A DNA stretch of 64,000 bases from positions 1 to 64,000 of the forward strand of contig NZ_BCMI01000008.1 in NCBI RefSeq assembly GCF_002217985.1, given 5' to 3'. The first letter of the stretch is position 1. Every line of letters starts with the position of its first letter. The stretch comes from Secundilactobacillus pentosiphilus. Its GTDB lineage: Bacteria; Bacillota; Bacilli; Lactobacillales; Lactobacillaceae. A program made the position numbers and the translations under genes. Under the pieces are notes generated by a model. The model was given only the letters and a program-made list of their open reading frames with translations, was not told where the DNA came from and did not search any database. This document shows positions 15,973-24,706 of this stretch, piece after piece.

Positions 15973-17961
15973 ATGGATCAAGTCTTGTTATTAATCATCA
16001 TTTTGGCCGTTGTGGTACTGGCTAATATCTTATCGCGGCACGTTAAGGCCATTCCGCTGCCGTTTTTTCTGATTGTTTTGGGGCTCTTGCTGGCACTGCT
16101 GCCGGCATACGCCGGTTTCCATTTGGATCCGTCAACGTTTGCGTTTGCCATTATTGCACCGATGCTGTTTAACGAAGCACAAAACAGTTCACGGTTTTGG
16201 ATCGGCCGTTCGATTACCAATATCCTGTCATTAGCCGTGGAATTAGTGGTGGTGACCGTCCTTGTTGTGGGGACGAGTATCCACGCGCTGTACGTGGTCC
16301 TGCCGCTGAGCTTAAGCTTTGCGCTGGTAGCCATCGTGGCCCCGACCGATGCGTCGGCGGTCAACTCGATTTTCGAGGCGAATCCGATTGCTGAAGAACA
16401 GTCGGCCACGCTGCAGCACGAATCGCTGTTTAACGATGCTGCCGGTATCGTTATTTTCGACATGGCTCTGGCCGCCTATATGTCGGGGAAGTTTTCGATT
16501 GAAGCCGCCGTTGGCATGTTTGCCTGGGAGTTTTTAGGCGGTCTGCTATTTGGTGCCATCATCGGTGTCATGGTGGTCAGTGCCCGGCTGTTTTTGATCC
16601 GGCACAATGACGATACGCCATTGATCATGGTGCTGATTCAGCTGCTGACGCCCTTTTTGGTTTATTTACTGGCCGAGAAGCTGGCACTATCAGGCATTTT
16701 GGCGGTGGTTGCGGCCGGAATGGTGCAGGGATCCGAACGGGATAAGTTACGCCTGACGTCTTCACGGATGCAGCTGGTCACAAGCAACGTCTGGGAAATT
16801 GTCAGCGGCATTTTATCCGGGACGGTGTTTGTGCTTTTGGGCTTGTCATTGCCCGATGTGATTCGGGCTTTAAGGGCGCACTCAATCGCGCAGATCACGA
16901 TTCCTAAGTTACTGGCGGTGGGGCTGTTCTTGTATGCTTTAAAGGGGATCATTCGCCTGTTATGGACCCGCTTTTTGCTTAAGCGGCGTACCAAGTCGGA
17001 TCACGTCTGGCGGGATAGTTTGGTCATGGCGCTAAGTGGTGCTAACGGAACGATTACGCTGTCACTGGCATTTTCCATTCCCACCTTGGTCAATGGCCGG
17101 CCCTTCTTGTTACGGGGGCCGCTGATTTTCCTGTCTGCGGTAGTGATTCTGACCAGTTTGTTACTGCCGACCATTTTTGTGCCGCTGCTGCTGCCGAGCC
17201 AGAAGTCGACCCAGCCGCGGTTTAAGTGGGTGCGGCGGATGATTCAAGCCGGGATCAGTGACCTGGTTGCTGAAAAAGACCATCCCGCAGAGGCGCAGAT
17301 CGTCGTGGATTCGCTGCAGCAGCAGTTAATTCTGGATTCCACGCCGAACTTACGGATCGAACGGCAAATCATGCGCCAGGCCCACAAGGTTGAGAGCCAA
17401 AAGATCCGTGAAATGTTTGAAGCAGGCCAGATTACCGAAGATGAAATGACCTATTATAATAAATTTTTGCAACTGAATTATTTTACTGCTGATGAAAAGG
17501 TTTGGAAAAACGTCTGGCTGCGCATTCGGTTTAGTTTGCATATCGGGACGCTGTACAAGGATCTGCACCGGGCACAGGAAGCTTTCTTAACGGCGCCAGT
17601 CGCGCTGGAAGAAGTTTACTGGCGAGAACAGTTCGACAAACACGGCGAAGATATTTTGCCGATTGAACAGGCCGGCTTTGAAGCAGTCATGGATTATTTG
17701 AAGCATAACAGCGGCGAAAACGGTGTGGAGACTAACTTAGTCCGTCGTTTCTACCGGACCCGGCACCGGCGAATCCGCGGTGGCGACGTTGACCCCGACA
17801 TGGTTTATCAGCTCTTTATGCGGGCGTTTCATGCCGAATACGAACTTATCCAGCGAGCCATCGCTAAGGGTGAGATTTCCGCTGACTTAGCCGAGAAGCT
17901 CCAGCAGCGGATTTCGTTTGATGAAATCACCTATATTCAAAACAGTGAATCCTACCGTTAA
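15973..17961 (+). CDS. Cation:proton antiporter, CPA1 (NhaP-like) family
   Basis: Membrane antiporter of 662 residues. About 12 helices fill residues 1-400; the central motif has the sequence APTDASAVNSIFE followed by HESLFNDAAGIVIFD, where the paired-residue ND is the CPA1 ion-binding signature. Residues 410-662 are a long hydrophilic, helical cytoplasmic tail (LQQQLILDSTPNLRIERQIM and beyond), longer than in minimal NhaP proteins and probably regulatory. The start at 15973 has AGGAG 7 bases upstream; an ATG at 15952 lies before that site. A -10-like TATACT is at 15932-15937. Ion (Na+ or K+) not determined. Confidence 0.88.
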   Translation: MDQVLLLIIILAVVVLANILSRHVKAIPLPFFLIVLGLLLALLPAYAGFHLDPSTFAFAIIAPMLFNEAQNSSRFWIGRSITNILSLAVELVVVTVLVVGTSIHALYVVLPLSLSFALVAIVAPTDASAVNSIFEANPIAEEQSATLQHESLFNDAAGIVIFDMALAAYMSGKFSIEAAVGMFAWEFLGGLLFGAIIGVMVVSARLFLIRHNDDTPLIMVLIQLLTPFLVYLLAEKLALSGILAVVAAGMVQGSERDKLRLTSSRMQLVTSNVWEIVSGILSGTVFVLLGLSLPDVIRALRAHSIAQITIPKLLAVGLFLYALKGIIRLLWTRFLLKRRTKSDHVWRDSLVMALSGANGTITLSLAFSIPTLVNGRPFLLRGPLIFLSAVVILTSLLLPTIFVPLLLPSQKSTQPRFKWVRRMIQAGISDLVAEKDHPAEAQIVVDSLQQQLILDSTPNLRIERQIMRQAHKVESQKIREMFEAGQITEDEMTYYNKFLQLNYFTADEKVWKNVWLRIRFSLHIGTLYKDLHRAQEAFLTAPVALEEVYWREQFDKHGEDILPIEQAGFEAVMDYLKHNSGENGVETNLVRRFYRTRHRRIRGGDVDPDMVYQLFMRAFHAEYELIQRAIAKGEISADLAEKLQQRISFDEITYIQNSESYR

Positions 17962-18109
17962 AACTACGGTTGAAATATTACCCTGATATCAGTAACATAA
18001 GGATAGTAGGTGTCTCATTTTGGGAATCGGATAAATAAATAACGTTGTGGCGATTGTTAAACCGGGTGTCGTTTACGGTTCTTTCAATGTCACATGGAGG
18101 AATGAACTG

Positions 18110-18541
18110 GTGGTCCGTGAGGTGCTGGGGGAAACAGGAGATGATATTTTGATTGCTTATACGTTGAAGATTCAAAATAAGGTGACCACGAGAGACATTG
18201 TGGTGACGTATCGCGCAACGATCGATGGCGAACAGAAGGATTTAACGACGGGGTCCATGAAGTTTAATCTGGAAACCGCCAACGTTAACTACCTCACGCA
18301 CAGCAAGTTTGTGTTGGGCCTGGTTGAAACGGTTATTTTGCGGTTGAACGATGAGTGTAAACTGGACCGCATTGAAGTCGACCAGTCCGCTAACCGGCTT
18401 CAGCTGCAGGTGCCGAAGCTGACTGAATTTAGATCTTACGTGCAATCGCATCATCTGCTCAACAGCGTGGCACAGTCCTGTGTTGCTAACGGGCACCAAG
18501 CCATTAACGTCACCATTTCGACACCGTTTAAATTAGGATAA
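18110..18541 (+). CDS. Hypothetical protein
   Basis: I do not recognise this 143-residue protein. It has no signal peptide or membrane segment, and a mix of predicted beta strands (DDILIAYTLKIQNKVTTRDIVVTYRAT) and a helical centre. I place the start at GTG 18110 because GGAGG at 18096-18100 is 9 bases upstream; a GTG at 18047 would add 21 residues but has no ribosome binding site. A good terminator follows, which supports a real gene. Confidence 0.6.
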   Translation: MVREVLGETGDDILIAYTLKIQNKVTTRDIVVTYRATIDGEQKDLTTGSMKFNLETANVNYLTHSKFVLGLVETVILRLNDECKLDRIEVDQSANRLQLQVPKLTEFRSYVQSHHLLNSVAQSCVANGHQAINVTISTPFKLG

Positions 18542-18546
18542 TACTT

Positions 18547-18574
18547 AAAAAGCTCACCTTGGTGAGCTTTTTTT
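18547..18574 (+). terminator. Rho-independent terminator
   Basis: AAAAAGCTCACC and GGTGAGCTTTTTTT form a perfect stem directly after the 143-residue protein gene. Confidence 0.85.
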
Positions 18575-18732
18575 ATTGCTGGTTTATATAAATATGGAAT
18601 ATTAAATGATAACGAAGATGCATATTTAAAGCATTTTAATCGTATTCTGCAATGTGATTTATAAAATTTAATTGTGAGGTAATGCTGACTACATTTCCAA
18701 ACTTATACATTAAATAACGCTGAAACAGCTTG

Positions 18733-18765
18733 TTATCAACTGATAAATGATATTTTAGTTATCAG
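18733..18765. promoter_or_regulatory. TTATCA/TGATAA inverted repeats upstream of the haem operon
   Basis: TTATCA (18733-18738), TGATAA (18741-18746) and TTATCAG (18759-18765) form overlapping inverted repeats. The half-site TGATAA is like that of Fur/PerR boxes, but spacing differs from the 7-1-7 box. It lies about 65 bases before the operon -10 box. The rest of the 18575-18961 gap is A/T-rich with no gene. Confidence 0.35.
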
Positions 18766-18804
18766 CTTATTAGTGAAAAAAGTCACGAATTTGCGATTTT
18801 TTGT

Positions 18805-18833
18805 TTTATTAATGGCATATTTCGCGGTATAAT
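18805..18833 (+). promoter_or_regulatory. Promoter of the haem uptake operon
   Basis: A perfect TATAAT at 18828-18833 with a weak TTTATT -35 17 bases upstream. The 5' untranslated leader is about 125 bases. Confidence 0.5.
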
Positions 18834-18961
18834 TCTTACATAGAAGCACTTTATATATTTTCTAATTTACGTGCAATTATTTTGAATCATTGGAGAGCTC
18901 CTGGAGTAGGGGAAGGTTGCTTAGCAATCAACATATTATGTCAGTATCGGAGGAATTATTT

Positions 18962-20428
18962 ATGAGAAATATGTGGGTTAAAAGATTATTTAGGGGTGCG
19001 TTGATTCTTATTTTGGCGTTGGTGAGTGTTAATTTACTTGATAAAAGTGCGCAGGCGTCAACGTATCAGGATGGGACGTATTCGATCCCGGTTAATGTAT
19101 ATAAAACTGGCACAACAGCACCATCATTGTCAGCAAAATTCTTTGGCCCAAATGCTGACGTTGTCGTGCACAATGATAATGCAGATGTAACAATGCACTT
19201 ACAAGGTTATGGTCCGCGCTTTCTTACAAGCACAATAGTGAATGGGCAGTCAGCGTTAAGTTCTGATAAAAATTCACTTAATTTTACTATCCCAGCAGGA
19301 ACAAAAACGGTTCAGGCGGCCTTTGATATTAAAGTTGGTGCAGGGATGCATGAAGTAGGTGATTTTTCCTATGATTGGAGTGGCGTACCAAAAGATACTG
19401 ATCAATCCGGATCGCCAGCTGCAAACAATTTGCAAGACTCACAGAATCTGAAGACTGATTCTAGTTCTCCAGAGAAACTTCCGATTGTCGCAACGGAAAC
19501 GAAAAAGGATTCTTCAGGTAAGACTATTGGTACGACAGTTGTCATTACTAATGCTGGGCAAACACCTGTGAGCTTTGATGTTTCTAATAGCGACAGCCTT
19601 TCGTTTAAGCCACTCGAAAGTGGTGATGGCTATAAGGTTTATGTTAATAATGCTGAAGTTGCCACAGTGCCTTCAGGAAAGGCACCAGTAGTCACTGAAA
19701 CTAAAGGTCCTAATGGTCAAGTTATTGATCGGAAAATTGTTATTGATAACAAGGTAGTCGCACAGCTTCCCCCTGTAGCAGTAGCTCCGGAAACAACTAA
19801 CGGAGAAGATAAAGGAAATCCGGTTTCTCCACTCACAAATGTTTCCAAGTTAACCTACTCAGTCCTTCAGTCGAATGACAAATCAATCTCTGAAGCCAAC
19901 AAATACTACACTCACGTGGCTGACATTGAAAAGCTCAGCGATGGTTCGTATAAAGTGACGATGCACGTTCAATACGGTAAGAATTCCGGCATGTCCGCCA
20001 AGGGCTTTGTGCCGTTAACCGTGGATGGTCAAAAGGTGTCAGACGTGACGTACGGGTCAACGGATAAAGACTACACCGCCAGTTTTAGCTTCACGGCGAA
20101 AAGCCTTGATGAGCTGGTTAAGGCACCGGTTAAGGGAACGATTCACGTTTCAGTACCAATGATGGGGATCAGTTCTGACTTTGACGTTTATTACAAATTC
20201 GGTGCACCGGCGCAAGGCAGCAATAATAGTAGCAGCCGCAATGGCTCAAAAGCGGCTGAAGCGCCAGGTAAGACTGGTCAATCAGCAGCTAAGGCTAACG
20301 CGGCCAAGAAGGCGACCGGTGAGTTACCGCAAACCAGTGAACTTCAAACTATCACGGCGGCAGCCATCGGACTCGTCAGTCTAGTCCTGATCAGTACCAT
20401 CGTCATTTACAGAAGAAAACGCGCTTAA
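18962..20428 (+). CDS. NEAT domain cell-wall-anchored protein (Isd-like)
   Basis: Surface protein of 488 residues. A signal peptide (hydrophobic core FRGALILILALVSVNLL, cleavage near AQAS) is followed by a degenerate NEAT-like domain (about 32-140), two short repeats that begin PIVATETKKD and PVVTETKGPN, a clearer NEAT domain (about 285-420, with VTMHVQYGKNSGMSAKGFVPLTVDG), a spacer and the sorting signal LPQTS, a TM helix and RRKRA. NEAT domains bind haem or haemoproteins, usually through tyrosines in the last strand. Here that strand reads ISSDFDVYYKF, with Ile and Phe at the places I align with those tyrosines, so binding may be altered. Start at 18962 follows CGGAGGA. Confidence 0.78.
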   Translation: MRNMWVKRLFRGALILILALVSVNLLDKSAQASTYQDGTYSIPVNVYKTGTTAPSLSAKFFGPNADVVVHNDNADVTMHLQGYGPRFLTSTIVNGQSALSSDKNSLNFTIPAGTKTVQAAFDIKVGAGMHEVGDFSYDWSGVPKDTDQSGSPAANNLQDSQNLKTDSSSPEKLPIVATETKKDSSGKTIGTTVVITNAGQTPVSFDVSNSDSLSFKPLESGDGYKVYVNNAEVATVPSGKAPVVTETKGPNGQVIDRKIVIDNKVVAQLPPVAVAPETTNGEDKGNPVSPLTNVSKLTYSVLQSNDKSISEANKYYTHVADIEKLSDGSYKVTMHVQYGKNSGMSAKGFVPLTVDGQKVSDVTYGSTDKDYTASFSFTAKSLDELVKAPVKGTIHVSVPMMGISSDFDVYYKFGAPAQGSNNSSSRNGSKAAEAPGKTGQSAAKANAAKKATGELPQTSELQTITAAAIGLVSLVLISTIVIYRRKRA

Positions 20429-20522
20429 TGATATCGATCCAAGGCCCCTCAGGAGTTATTTTCTGTGGTGGTCTTTGTGACCGCTTACAACAAAACATAA
20501 TTTACAGGAAGCAGGGAAAATA

Positions 20523-21356
20523 ATGAAACGGATGAAATGGTTTATCGGCTTACTGGCTGTGGCAGCCTTTAGTTTGGCGCTGGGTGCTGGCAGTACGACC
20601 GCTCAAGCAAAAGCAATCAATTATCAGGCGTTAAGGTACCATACAAATCAAACTTCCATGGCTAGCGGCTACTTTGTTAAACCAGCAAGTGTCAAGGTAT
20701 CCCACCATAAATACGTGGTCACGATGCATATCCGGACGGCTAAGAAGCTGTCCTCTTACCCAGTTAAAGTACTATCGGTCAACGGTGGTGCCGCTAAGCA
20801 CGTGCGGCGGGTGAAGGATCACGCGGGCAATTCCAACCTGTATTATTCGTTTACCACGACCAACTTAAAGAAGCGGATCAACGCTAAACTAGCGATCGAC
20901 GTGCCCAAGGTTTACAAAGCGACGCATTTGATTTCATTTAAGTTCAGTACCAAGGGTCTACCCAGTTTAAAAGGTAAGGCGGCTGCCACTGCCGCCACAG
21001 CAAAAGTGACTGGTGCGGCTGCCACTACTCAAAAAAAGCAGTCTAATGGCAAGGCCAGTGATAACAATGGTCAGCAGCCTCAGGAAAATAAGGTTAAACA
21101 ACTAGGGCACAATCAGAAAAAGGGTCATAAGGCGGTCAACAGTCAAAAGCCGGCTGCTAAAGCGTCGTCTGCTTCCAGCAATACTGCTAGTGATCAGACC
21201 GCTAAGCAGCCAGCCAATAGCGCTAAGACCGCTTCGACGGACAAAAAGGATCACAGCAATACCGGTTCGCGGTTACCATTTTTAATCGTGGGTGTGGTCG
21301 TGATCATTGCCGTCGTTGTTGGCGGCAGCTACATTGTCATGAAGAAGAAAGAATAG
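20523..21356 (+). CDS. NEAT domain membrane-anchored protein
   Basis: Second NEAT protein, 277 residues. Signal peptide (MKWFIGLLAVAAFSLALGAG, cleavage near AQAKA), one NEAT domain (about 33-150, RYHTNQTSMASGYFVKPASVKV with the Ser-rich lip motif), a Lys/Ala/Ser/Gln-rich stalk and a C-terminal TM helix LPFLIVGVVVIIAVVVGGSYIV followed by MKKKE. The last strand, YKATHLISFKF, keeps a Tyr with His four residues on, so axial Tyr/His haem contact is possible. There is no LPxTG, so it is held by its C-terminal helix; it likely relays haem to the binding protein. It lies 94 bases after the previous gene. Confidence 0.76.
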   Translation: MKRMKWFIGLLAVAAFSLALGAGSTTAQAKAINYQALRYHTNQTSMASGYFVKPASVKVSHHKYVVTMHIRTAKKLSSYPVKVLSVNGGAAKHVRRVKDHAGNSNLYYSFTTTNLKKRINAKLAIDVPKVYKATHLISFKFSTKGLPSLKGKAAATAATAKVTGAAATTQKKQSNGKASDNNGQQPQENKVKQLGHNQKKGHKAVNSQKPAAKASSASSNTASDQTAKQPANSAKTASTDKKDHSNTGSRLPFLIVGVVVIIAVVVGGSYIVMKKKE

Positions 21357-21368
21357 GGGGCGCCAATC

Positions 21369-22256
21369 TTGAAATCACCTAGACGAACAGCGTTGATCGT
21401 CATTATTATGCTGCTGGTGGTCGGTATCGTTGGCGGCTTCTTTGCTCACCATCAGCTGGCGAAGAATCGTCATCATGAGCGAATCGTCGCTACCACGTAC
21501 GCAGTGGTTCAAATCGCTGATCGGCTAAAATTACCGCTAGTCGGTGTTCCCAACACGGAAAACAAGCTGCCGGCACGCTATAAGAACGTGACCAGGGTTG
21601 GCAGCCCGATGAATCCCAGTGCGGAGAAAATTGCTTCCGTCAAGCCGACGGCAGTCTACAGTGTCACCACGCTGAAGGAGCAGTTCGGTAAATCATTTAA
21701 ACAGCAGCACATCAAGCCCTACTTCTTAGACCTGCAAAGCGTCAGTGACCTGCAGCGCGTCGTGACGAAGATGGGAAATCAGTATGACCGTAAAGCGGCA
21801 GCCCGCGGGGCCAACCGCGAAATTGACCATGCCATTTTAAAGGCTAAGCACCGGGCCAACGGTCAAAAGAAGCCCCGGGTTCTGGTACTCATGGGCCTGC
21901 CCGGCGCGGGTTACATGATCGCCACGAACCGTTCCTACGTGGGAAACCTGGTTCAGCTTGCAGGCGGCAAGAACGTGTTTGCTTCGAAGGACCAGGAATA
22001 TATTCAGCCCAGCGATGAAGCCATTCAAAAGGCCCGTCCGCAAGTCATTTTGCGGCTTGAACACGCCATGCCGCAAATGGTGACTGAACAGTTTAACAGT
22101 GAATTTAAATCGCAATCATTCTGGCACCAGACACCTGCCGTCAAGTCAAAGCGAGTGTACGATTTGCAGGAACCCGACTTTGATGCCACGGCGAACATGC
22201 ACGCGGCTAAGGCGTTAGGTGAAGTTTCCCAATGGTTGTATCCAAGAGGTAAATGA
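21369..22256 (+). CDS. IsdE-like haem ABC transporter substrate-binding protein
   Basis: Haem receptor of 295 residues (periplasmic-binding TroA-like fold). The segment VGSPMNPSAEKIASVKPTAVYSVTTLKEQFG (about 77-107) is very close to the S. aureus IsdE region whose Met binds haem iron, and a His in ATANMHAAKAL near the C-terminus fits the second ligand. Unlike IsdE, the N-terminus has a hydrophobic helix (TALIVIIMLLVVGIVGGFFA) but no lipobox cysteine, so it would stay as an uncleaved membrane anchor. The gene is 12 bases after the NEAT gene and its stop abuts the permease start. Confidence 0.82.
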   Translation: MKSPRRTALIVIIMLLVVGIVGGFFAHHQLAKNRHHERIVATTYAVVQIADRLKLPLVGVPNTENKLPARYKNVTRVGSPMNPSAEKIASVKPTAVYSVTTLKEQFGKSFKQQHIKPYFLDLQSVSDLQRVVTKMGNQYDRKAAARGANREIDHAILKAKHRANGQKKPRVLVLMGLPGAGYMIATNRSYVGNLVQLAGGKNVFASKDQEYIQPSDEAIQKARPQVILRLEHAMPQMVTEQFNSEFKSQSFWHQTPAVKSKRVYDLQEPDFDATANMHAAKALGEVSQWLYPRGK

Positions 22257-22257
22257 G

Positions 22258-23220
22258 ATGGCAAAGGAACGCAGCGCATACGTTATTATTTGTCTGGCCC
22301 TTATCGTGACGGCTATTTTGGCGCTCATGCTAGGAACGCAGTTTTATTCACTGCCTCAGTTATGGCAGGCCCTGCTGGGTAATCGGCCGGCAGTCTTATC
22401 CACGGTGCTGACTTTTCGGCTGCCGCGGGTTCTAGCGGCCATGATCGCTGGGGGCATGCTGGCCTCAGCTGGTGCCATCAGCCAAGCGGTCTTTCGTAAC
22501 CGGTTAGCGGACCCGACCATTTTAGGGGTCACCAGTGCCGGTGAGCTGTTCATGTTACTGGGCGGCATGGTACTGCCGGCATTTATCTTCCAAAAACAGC
22601 TGCTGGCTTTGCTGGGCGGACTCGTGGCCTTTGCGTTGCTGGCAAACCGCAAAACACTGCGGCAGCCTTACCAGCTCATCATCGTTGGGGTAGCGTTGAA
22701 CCTGACGTTCATGGCGTTGACCCAGCTGTTTACCAAAGGCATCAACGTCAGCAGTTCACTGGGGTTCAACGGCATTACCTGGTCGTCGGTATACAGCCTG
22801 TTGATCACTGGTTTTGTTGGCTTAGTGGCAGTGTTATTGATGGCGCCTTGGGCCAATGACCTGAAGCTGTCGGATGAACAGCTGGCGTCCGTTGGTGTGC
22901 CAGTGACTGACATGCGGCTGGGCTTACTGGTGCTGGTGGTTTATCTGTCGGCGGACGTGACGGCCGCCGTGGGGACGATCCCGTTTATTGGGATTATTGT
23001 GCCCAATATTGCCCGGTATTTTGTCGGCCATGATTACCAGACCATTTTGCCGTTTTCGATGTTAAGCGGTGCTTGGCTCCTATTAGTTGTGGATACGATC
23101 GGTCGACTGGTCGTATTGCCCAGTGAACTATCAGCGGCCACAATCATGGCGGTGCTTGGCGGCCCGTTCCTGATCATTCTGGTTCAAAGAGGGGGATTCC
23201 ATGGAATTAAAGCACGTTAA
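22258..23220 (+). CDS. FecCD-type haem/iron ABC transporter permease
   Basis: Membrane permease of 320 residues with about ten hydrophobic segments. Family marks are RLPRVLAAMIAGGMLASAGAISQAVFRNRLADP near the N-terminal third and GTIPFIGIIVPNIARYFVG near 240-258, the coupling region. The start at 22258 follows AGAGGT; the ORF could be extended 13 codons into the binding protein gene but that has no support. It overlaps the ATPase gene by 20 bases. With its neighbours it forms a haem importer. Confidence 0.87.
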   Translation: MAKERSAYVIICLALIVTAILALMLGTQFYSLPQLWQALLGNRPAVLSTVLTFRLPRVLAAMIAGGMLASAGAISQAVFRNRLADPTILGVTSAGELFMLLGGMVLPAFIFQKQLLALLGGLVAFALLANRKTLRQPYQLIIVGVALNLTFMALTQLFTKGINVSSSLGFNGITWSSVYSLLITGFVGLVAVLLMAPWANDLKLSDEQLASVGVPVTDMRLGLLVLVVYLSADVTAAVGTIPFIGIIVPNIARYFVGHDYQTILPFSMLSGAWLLLVVDTIGRLVVLPSELSAATIMAVLGGPFLIILVQRGGFHGIKAR

Positions 23221-23962
23221 CTATGGCTATCCTGGCTCAGGGCAGCTGATTACTGACTTCACCGCTAGCGTACCAACGGGGCAGATCCTGTCGATCATCG
23301 GTCAAAACGGAGCGGGTAAATCCACTTTGCTAAAATTACTGATGGGGTCGCTTTCACCGTCATCAGGCGTGGTTGAACTGGACGGAAAACCCATTTCAAC
23401 GTTATCCAGCCGAAAACGGGCGGCCAAAATCGCGCTGGTGAGCCAGCAGCATCAAATTTATGATGAAATGACTGTTAAAGAAGTGGTCAAGACCGGCCGT
23501 TTACCGTTTCATTCCTTGCTTGCCACCATTACTGACGCTGAAGTGCGGCCCTTTTTAGAGACCGTTAATTTAGTTCAGGCAATGGACCGGCCCCTGACGT
23601 CACTTTCGGGCGGTCAGCAGCAGCGCGTTTGGCTGGCAACGGCGCTAGCGCAGGAACCGGCGTATTTGTTTTTAGACGAACCCACCACTTACCTGGATAT
23701 CCGGTACCAGCACGATTTGATGGCGCTGATCCGGAAACTGAACGTGACCCAACACCTGACCGTTATCATGGTCTTACACGATATCAACCAGGCACTGAAA
23801 ATCAGTGATCAGCTGTGGCTTATCAAACAGGGACAGCTGGTTAAAGCAGGGACGCCAGCAGAACTCCTGGACGAGCAGCTGCTCAGTCAGGCATTCGAGT
23901 TACCGATTAAAATTGTCGAGATTGAAAAGTACGGGCCGTACGTGATTCAGCTAACGGCCTAA
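23201..23962 (+). CDS. FecE-type haem/iron ABC transporter ATPase
   Basis: ATPase of 253 residues. Walker A GQNGAGKST (about 35-43), signature LSGGQQQRVWLATALAQEP (about 136) and Walker B LFLDEPTTYLD (about 160) are intact, followed by the switch His in VMVLHDINQA. The start is preceded by AGAGGGGGA, and it overlaps the permease end. Last gene of the five-gene haem operon; a terminator follows at once. Confidence 0.88.
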   Translation: MELKHVNYGYPGSGQLITDFTASVPTGQILSIIGQNGAGKSTLLKLLMGSLSPSSGVVELDGKPISTLSSRKRAAKIALVSQQHQIYDEMTVKEVVKTGRLPFHSLLATITDAEVRPFLETVNLVQAMDRPLTSLSGGQQQRVWLATALAQEPAYLFLDEPTTYLDIRYQHDLMALIRKLNVTQHLTVIMVLHDINQALKISDQLWLIKQGQLVKAGTPAELLDEQLLSQAFELPIKIVEIEKYGPYVIQLTA

Positions 23963-23986
23963 AAGCGGTGCTAACCGCTTTTTTTT
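23961..23986 (+). terminator. Terminator of the haem operon
   Basis: AAAAGCGGT and ACCGCTTTTTTTT with a GCTA loop; the left arm begins within the stop codon. Confidence 0.85.
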
Positions 23987-24006
23987 GACCAATTTTCAAT
24001 GACGAC

Positions 24007-24034
24007 TTGAATTATTGTTAAATAAGTTTATAAC
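24007..24034 (+). promoter_or_regulatory. Promoter of the ECF S-component gene
   Basis: TTGAAT (24007-24012), 16-base spacer, TATAAC (24029-24034), about 65 bases before the start. Confidence 0.45.
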
Positions 24035-24099
24035 TATGGCATGGTAGTTAATATTCTATGAGAGATTTATGAGAAGACTGGAAGAGAGGTTGATATGAT

Positions 24100-24615
24100 A
24101 TGAAGGAGATTCGACTTAATTCTGCTTACATTGTGGCCGCCATGAGCGTTTTGATCGCTATGCAGGTGGTCCTTGGCAGCTTTTTCTCAATTCAATTGCT
24201 AATCACGAAGATTACTTTTTCGTTTGTTGTGACGGCTATTATGGCGCGCTTGTTTCCGCCGAAACTGACCGCAGCCGCTACCGGCATGGCCTATTTGATT
24301 GGCATGATCTTGTTCCCTAAGTTCAGTTTCTTTTTCGGCTTTGTGATCACCGCTGCTTTGACCGGGTATACCTTTGGGGTGCTGTTTTATCAAAAGCCGG
24401 TTAAGCTGTGGCGCATCACGCTGGCTTCTTTGATCGTGACAATGGGCTGGAATTTACTCTTGAATAGTCTGTGGCTGCACATGATGTACGGCATCAACTG
24501 GCCGACTTTGTTTGCAACTCGCTTGCCGCAGGAATTGATTTCCTTCGTGATTTATACGGTGCTCATCGCGGTCGTCTTCAAGGCCTTCCCAATCGACCGT
24601 TTCCTGCATCGTTAG
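24100..24615 (+). CDS. folT: ECF transporter S component, probably folate (FolT family)
   Basis: Substrate-binding membrane subunit of an energy-coupling factor vitamin transporter, 171 residues with six hydrophobic helices. The pattern LFPKFSFFFGFVITAALTGYTFGVLF, the conserved NLLLNSLWLHMMYG and the late arginine-containing ATRLPQELISF are typical of folate-family S components. The energising module (EcfA, EcfA', EcfT) is not in the window, as expected for group II systems. GAGAGG lies 10 bases before the start. I see no tetrahydrofolate riboswitch in the 113-base leader. Confidence 0.75.
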   Translation: MKEIRLNSAYIVAAMSVLIAMQVVLGSFFSIQLLITKITFSFVVTAIMARLFPPKLTAAATGMAYLIGMILFPKFSFFFGFVITAALTGYTFGVLFYQKPVKLWRITLASLIVTMGWNLLLNSLWLHMMYGINWPTLFATRLPQELISFVIYTVLIAVVFKAFPIDRFLHR

Positions 24616-24706
24616 ACGACAAGGTAATCTTTAACTAGTGGAGTAGACTTAATTGACTTTAACCGTTAAAACGGGCATACTACCGGCATTAAATGGGGGT
24701 GGTGAG

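Noticed and set aside
18047-18109. N-terminal extension of the 143-residue protein
   Set aside because: GTG 18047 has no ribosome binding site, whereas GTG 18110 follows GGAGG by 9 bases.
23987-24099. Tetrahydrofolate riboswitch before folT
   Set aside because: The leader is about 65 bases and lacks the conserved riboswitch core; only a promoter is visible.
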